A DNA stretch of 35,912 nucleotides from UBA11612 sp963976395. Lineage in GTDB: Bacteria; Pseudomonadota; Alphaproteobacteria; Rhodospirillales; Rhodospirillaceae. The notes under the pieces are model-generated. The model saw nothing but the letters and a program-made list of their open reading frames with translations, was not told the DNA's origin and did not search any database. The position numbers were made by a program, and so were the translations under genes. Shown in pieces: positions 33,650 through 35,912 of this stretch. The stretch's first letter is position 1, and every line of letters begins with the position of its first letter. The stretch is taken from contig CAXBLG010000025.1 in assembly GCA_963976395.1 (NCBI GenBank), forward strand, positions 1 through 35,912. The letters are read 5' to 3'.

Positions 33650-35827
33650 CTACTTTTTCTTGAATCGCATGATGCCGTCCCAATTCGATGCCGGCGGTTC
33701 AATAAGGAATTCAGCAATGCGCTCGAGATAAATTTTAGCAACGCCGTCGTGGGGATATTTTCCTAAAAACTCTTCCATCGCATCCAGAGCTTCGGCCCAG
33801 TCTCGGCTTGCGTAAACGGCGTAGGTCTTGGCCCAGTCTTCGACCAATTTCTTTTGCTCAGAGGAAACCCGATATTCTTCCGGCCCGTTGTGCATGCCGA
33901 GGAGTTCGTAAATATCAAGGGGTTTGCCCGCGCCTTTGGGTAAGCTGCGATCAATGCGCCGAAACAAGAATTCGTCTCTGCAAACATCAACAATTTGGCC
34001 GCTGGCTAATATGCGGGTTCCGTAGAACTTGTTGAGACCTTCCAGACGCGAGCCAATGTTTACCGTATCTCCGATCACAGTATAGTCGGTGCGGTCAGAG
34101 GATCCGACGTTGCCTACAACCACATCGCCCGCGTGAATTCCGAAGCGCGTCTTCCACGGTGTGCGGCCCTCTAAAAGCCATTGAGTGTTAAGGCGTTCGG
34201 AGGCATGACGGCAACTCAGTGCGGACATACATGCGGCGCGTTGATATTGGTCGATGGGAAGAGGGGCGTTCCAGTAGGCGAAAATAGATTCGCCCACAAA
34301 TTTGTCTACGGTGCCGTCATCCTTGATTATCAGGGACACAAGCTCGTCAAAATATTCGGACATATGCACCATCAAGTCTTCGGCGGTCGTTGATTCGGAT
34401 ATATCTGAAAATCCCTCAACTTCCGTGAACAGGACGCTGACATGCAGCTTCTTTCCGCCTACCTCTACTCGCCCCTCTGACTCTAGGATGTCCTTGACGA
34501 GGGACTTGGGCACAAACTTGGAAGTTTCACGCAAGGTGTTTTTCATATGAGACATTGACGTGATCAACGCGTCGATCTCGCGCACGGGAGAGCTCATATT
34601 GATCGAATCGTTCAGATTAAAAGAACGGATAAGTTCCGACTCATGAGAGAGTCCGGTCAAGGGGCGCGAGATCAATCGGGCCAAATAAACAATGGCCGGA
34701 GTGGCGAGAAGAAGGACCAGCAACCCTGGCAGAAGGCTCCGCGTGGCGGCACCGGCAAGGCTACCTTCAAATTCCGATCGTGGCGCTGCGTAAAGAATAT
34801 AGTCCGCTGCACCTTCGGTCGGAATATTGCGGGCCACAGTCGCCAGATAGACTTCGCCGTCGATGCTTACGGTCTCTAAATCGAAAGGGCCGCTTCGTGC
34901 GAACACCTGTAGGGTTTGTTGGATGACCGGGTCGTTCAATTCCGTAACCAGCGCTGGTGCGAGTTCTAAATCATCGCCTGAACCGCTGCGTTTTAGAACT
35001 TGGTCTGGATCGGTTGATCCGAGAAGGCGCATCTCGTCGTCAAAAACTAACAATCGATGATTTTCATTTGGTCTCATCGACTGAAGGAAGATGGAAAGTC
35101 GGTCGAGTGTGATGTCTGTACCGATAGTACCTTTTATCGGTCCGTCGAAGGCCCTGGCGAAGGTTATGCCCACTTCAGGTGAAACGGCAAAAACGTAAGG
35201 GGGCGTTCGCACAATGCCATCGGGACGGGCCCGCGCGCTTTTGTACCAGCCTCGTATGCGCGGGTCGTAATTTGACGCGGTCGCTGATGTACGTTTCAGG
35301 TCAATTTGGTTGCGATCTAGATAACGCCAAAACACCTCACGAAGACCGTCGTCGTTGAGTGTTATTTCGTGGATCGCAAACCGCGTTCCCGGCGGTCCGC
35401 CCATATCGGCGATCATCTCGTCGTCGTCATTCCCAAACGAAAATATTTGATAGTAGTCGCCGTTTTCGTACCCGGTATAGATTTGAAAAACGTGAGGATT
35501 CATTTCCAGCCCGCGCAAAACTGCGGGAAGCACATTCTCCATCGCCCCTTTGCCTGCCAGAACATCAGGGTCTTGGCTGTAAATCTCGGAAAAGAATATC
35601 AGCGTCGAGAACAGAGCTTCTTGTTGTTCTGAAATTCTTCGGATTGCGGCACTGAACGTGTCGCTGGCCAAGTCGACGGCCGCGCTCTTGGTCTGGACAT
35701 AATTAGTCAATGTCACAGCAGCACTGATGAGAAGAACAACGGCGGAAAATATGGACAGGATAGTGATGAAAACGCTGAAACGCGAGCGCCCCAACGACCG
35801 CGAGTGCGATGTATTCCCCAAGCCCAC
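33650..35827 (-). CDS. Membrane class III adenylate/guanylate cyclase, dCache sensor, first paralog (C2-like)
   Basis: The 725-residue product has the same plan as its downstream paralog: a helix at about 17-41, a dCache domain, a second helix at 364-386, a HAMP-like segment, a class III cyclase domain (about 450-635) and a helical tail ending WDGIMRFKKK. Both metal-binding aspartates are Glu (Glu469 in FTEVEGF, Glu513 in FVGESIF). The transition-state Asn590 and Arg594 (GDTVNIGSRL) and the purine Lys in DKFVGE are kept. Alone it is likely to be a poor catalyst, but it could complete the active site of the other paralog. The sensor has Y187, R192, W194, Y195, Y211 and D238. The start is GTG at 35827 with a weak ribosome-binding site. 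Similarity to its neighbour runs end to end, pointing to tandem duplication. Confidence 0.92.
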   Translation of the reverse strand: MGLGNTSHSRSLGRSRFSVFITILSIFSAVVLLISAAVTLTNYVQTKSAAVDLASDTFSAAIRRISEQQEALFSTLIFFSEIYSQDPDVLAGKGAMENVLPAVLRGLEMNPHVFQIYTGYENGDYYQIFSFGNDDDEMIADMGGPPGTRFAIHEITLNDDGLREVFWRYLDRNQIDLKRTSATASNYDPRIRGWYKSARARPDGIVRTPPYVFAVSPEVGITFARAFDGPIKGTIGTDITLDRLSIFLQSMRPNENHRLLVFDDEMRLLGSTDPDQVLKRSGSGDDLELAPALVTELNDPVIQQTLQVFARSGPFDLETVSIDGEVYLATVARNIPTEGAADYILYAAPRSEFEGSLAGAATRSLLPGLLVLLLATPAIVYLARLISRPLTGLSHESELIRSFNLNDSINMSSPVREIDALITSMSHMKNTLRETSKFVPKSLVKDILESEGRVEVGGKKLHVSVLFTEVEGFSDISESTTAEDLMVHMSEYFDELVSLIIKDDGTVDKFVGESIFAYWNAPLPIDQYQRAACMSALSCRHASERLNTQWLLEGRTPWKTRFGIHAGDVVVGNVGSSDRTDYTVIGDTVNIGSRLEGLNKFYGTRILASGQIVDVCRDEFLFRRIDRSLPKGAGKPLDIYELLGMHNGPEEYRVSSEQKKLVEDWAKTYAVYASRDWAEALDAMEEFLGKYPHDGVAKIYLERIAEFLIEPPASNWDGIMRFKKK

Positions 35828-35847
35828 TAACTCTTACTTTATAGAGA

Positions 35848-35864
35848 GGTCAATCACGCTGACC
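35848..35864. promoter_or_regulatory. GGTCA-N7-TGACC dyad upstream of the cyclase operon
   Basis: GGTCA and TGACC form a perfect 5-base inverted repeat with a 7-base spacer, 21 bases before the GTG start of the first cyclase gene. A TATAAA on the minus strand lies between the dyad and the start. It could be an operator near the promoter. The regulator is unknown, and a match of this size may be chance. Confidence 0.3.
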
Positions 35865-35912
35865 GGCCCCCATTGGGTGGTCCGGTGTGAATGTTAGTTC
35901 AACATGGTGTTT

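Noticed and set aside
1..35912. CRISPR array, prophage, integron or insertion sequence
   Set aside because: No regularly spaced repeats, integrase, transposase or phage structural genes were seen anywhere in the window.

Overview
The window looks like the chromosome of an alphaproteobacterium, probably a free-living Rhodospirillales-like or similar lineage. The evidence is a GcrA-type cell-cycle regulator, a PopZ pole-organising protein (DUF2497), a DUF1491 gene, and the neighbourhood isoaspartyl-methyltransferase-like / tolC / popZ / valS that is familiar from this class. The organism is inferred from gene content only. I see no phage genes, insertion sequence, plasmid gene or CRISPR array.

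Layout: 1-3546 holds redox enzymes: the end of a quinone oxidoreductase, a nitronate monooxygenase, and a lipoprotein quinoprotein with a cupredoxin tail. 3559-5698 holds a gene of unknown function behind an orphan motA. 5889-8699 holds DUF1491, gcrA, a D-2-hydroxyacid dehydrogenase and a metallo-beta-lactamase-fold hydrolase. 8826-8991 holds tRNA-Asn and tRNA-Cys. 9221-17096 is a housekeeping block: methyltransferase, tolC, popZ, valS, ilvD. After an inverted-repeat element, 17234-20489 holds a flavin reductase-like protein, two nucleases, a secreted HExxH protein and erpA. 20583-25152 is an RND efflux operon behind a near-perfect sigma-54 promoter with an IHF-like site. 25173-29642 holds small conserved proteins, a lipoprotein of the FGE fold, an OYE-family Fe-S flavoenzyme and a dGTPase. 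29664-31241 is a two-domain PPK2-type polyphosphate:AMP phosphotransferase with an FNR/FixK-like box upstream. 31476-35827 holds two tandem membrane-bound class III nucleotide cyclases.

The most striking observation is in the cyclase pair. The first-transcribed paralog (33650-35827) has Glu at both metal-binding Asp positions but keeps the transition-state Asn and Arg. The second (31476-33635) keeps both Asps but has Gly in place of the Asn. Class III cyclases build each active site from both subunits, so the losses are complementary. This suggests an obligate heterodimer with one complete site, like the C1/C2 halves of animal adenylate cyclases but encoded as two separate receptor-type proteins. 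Both sensor domains also carry the residue pattern of the dCache_1 amino-acid-binding motif, so the unit may convert extracellular amino acids into cAMP. Other notable items are the sigma-54 efflux promoter and a quinoprotein whose cupredoxin tail has lost three of four copper ligands.
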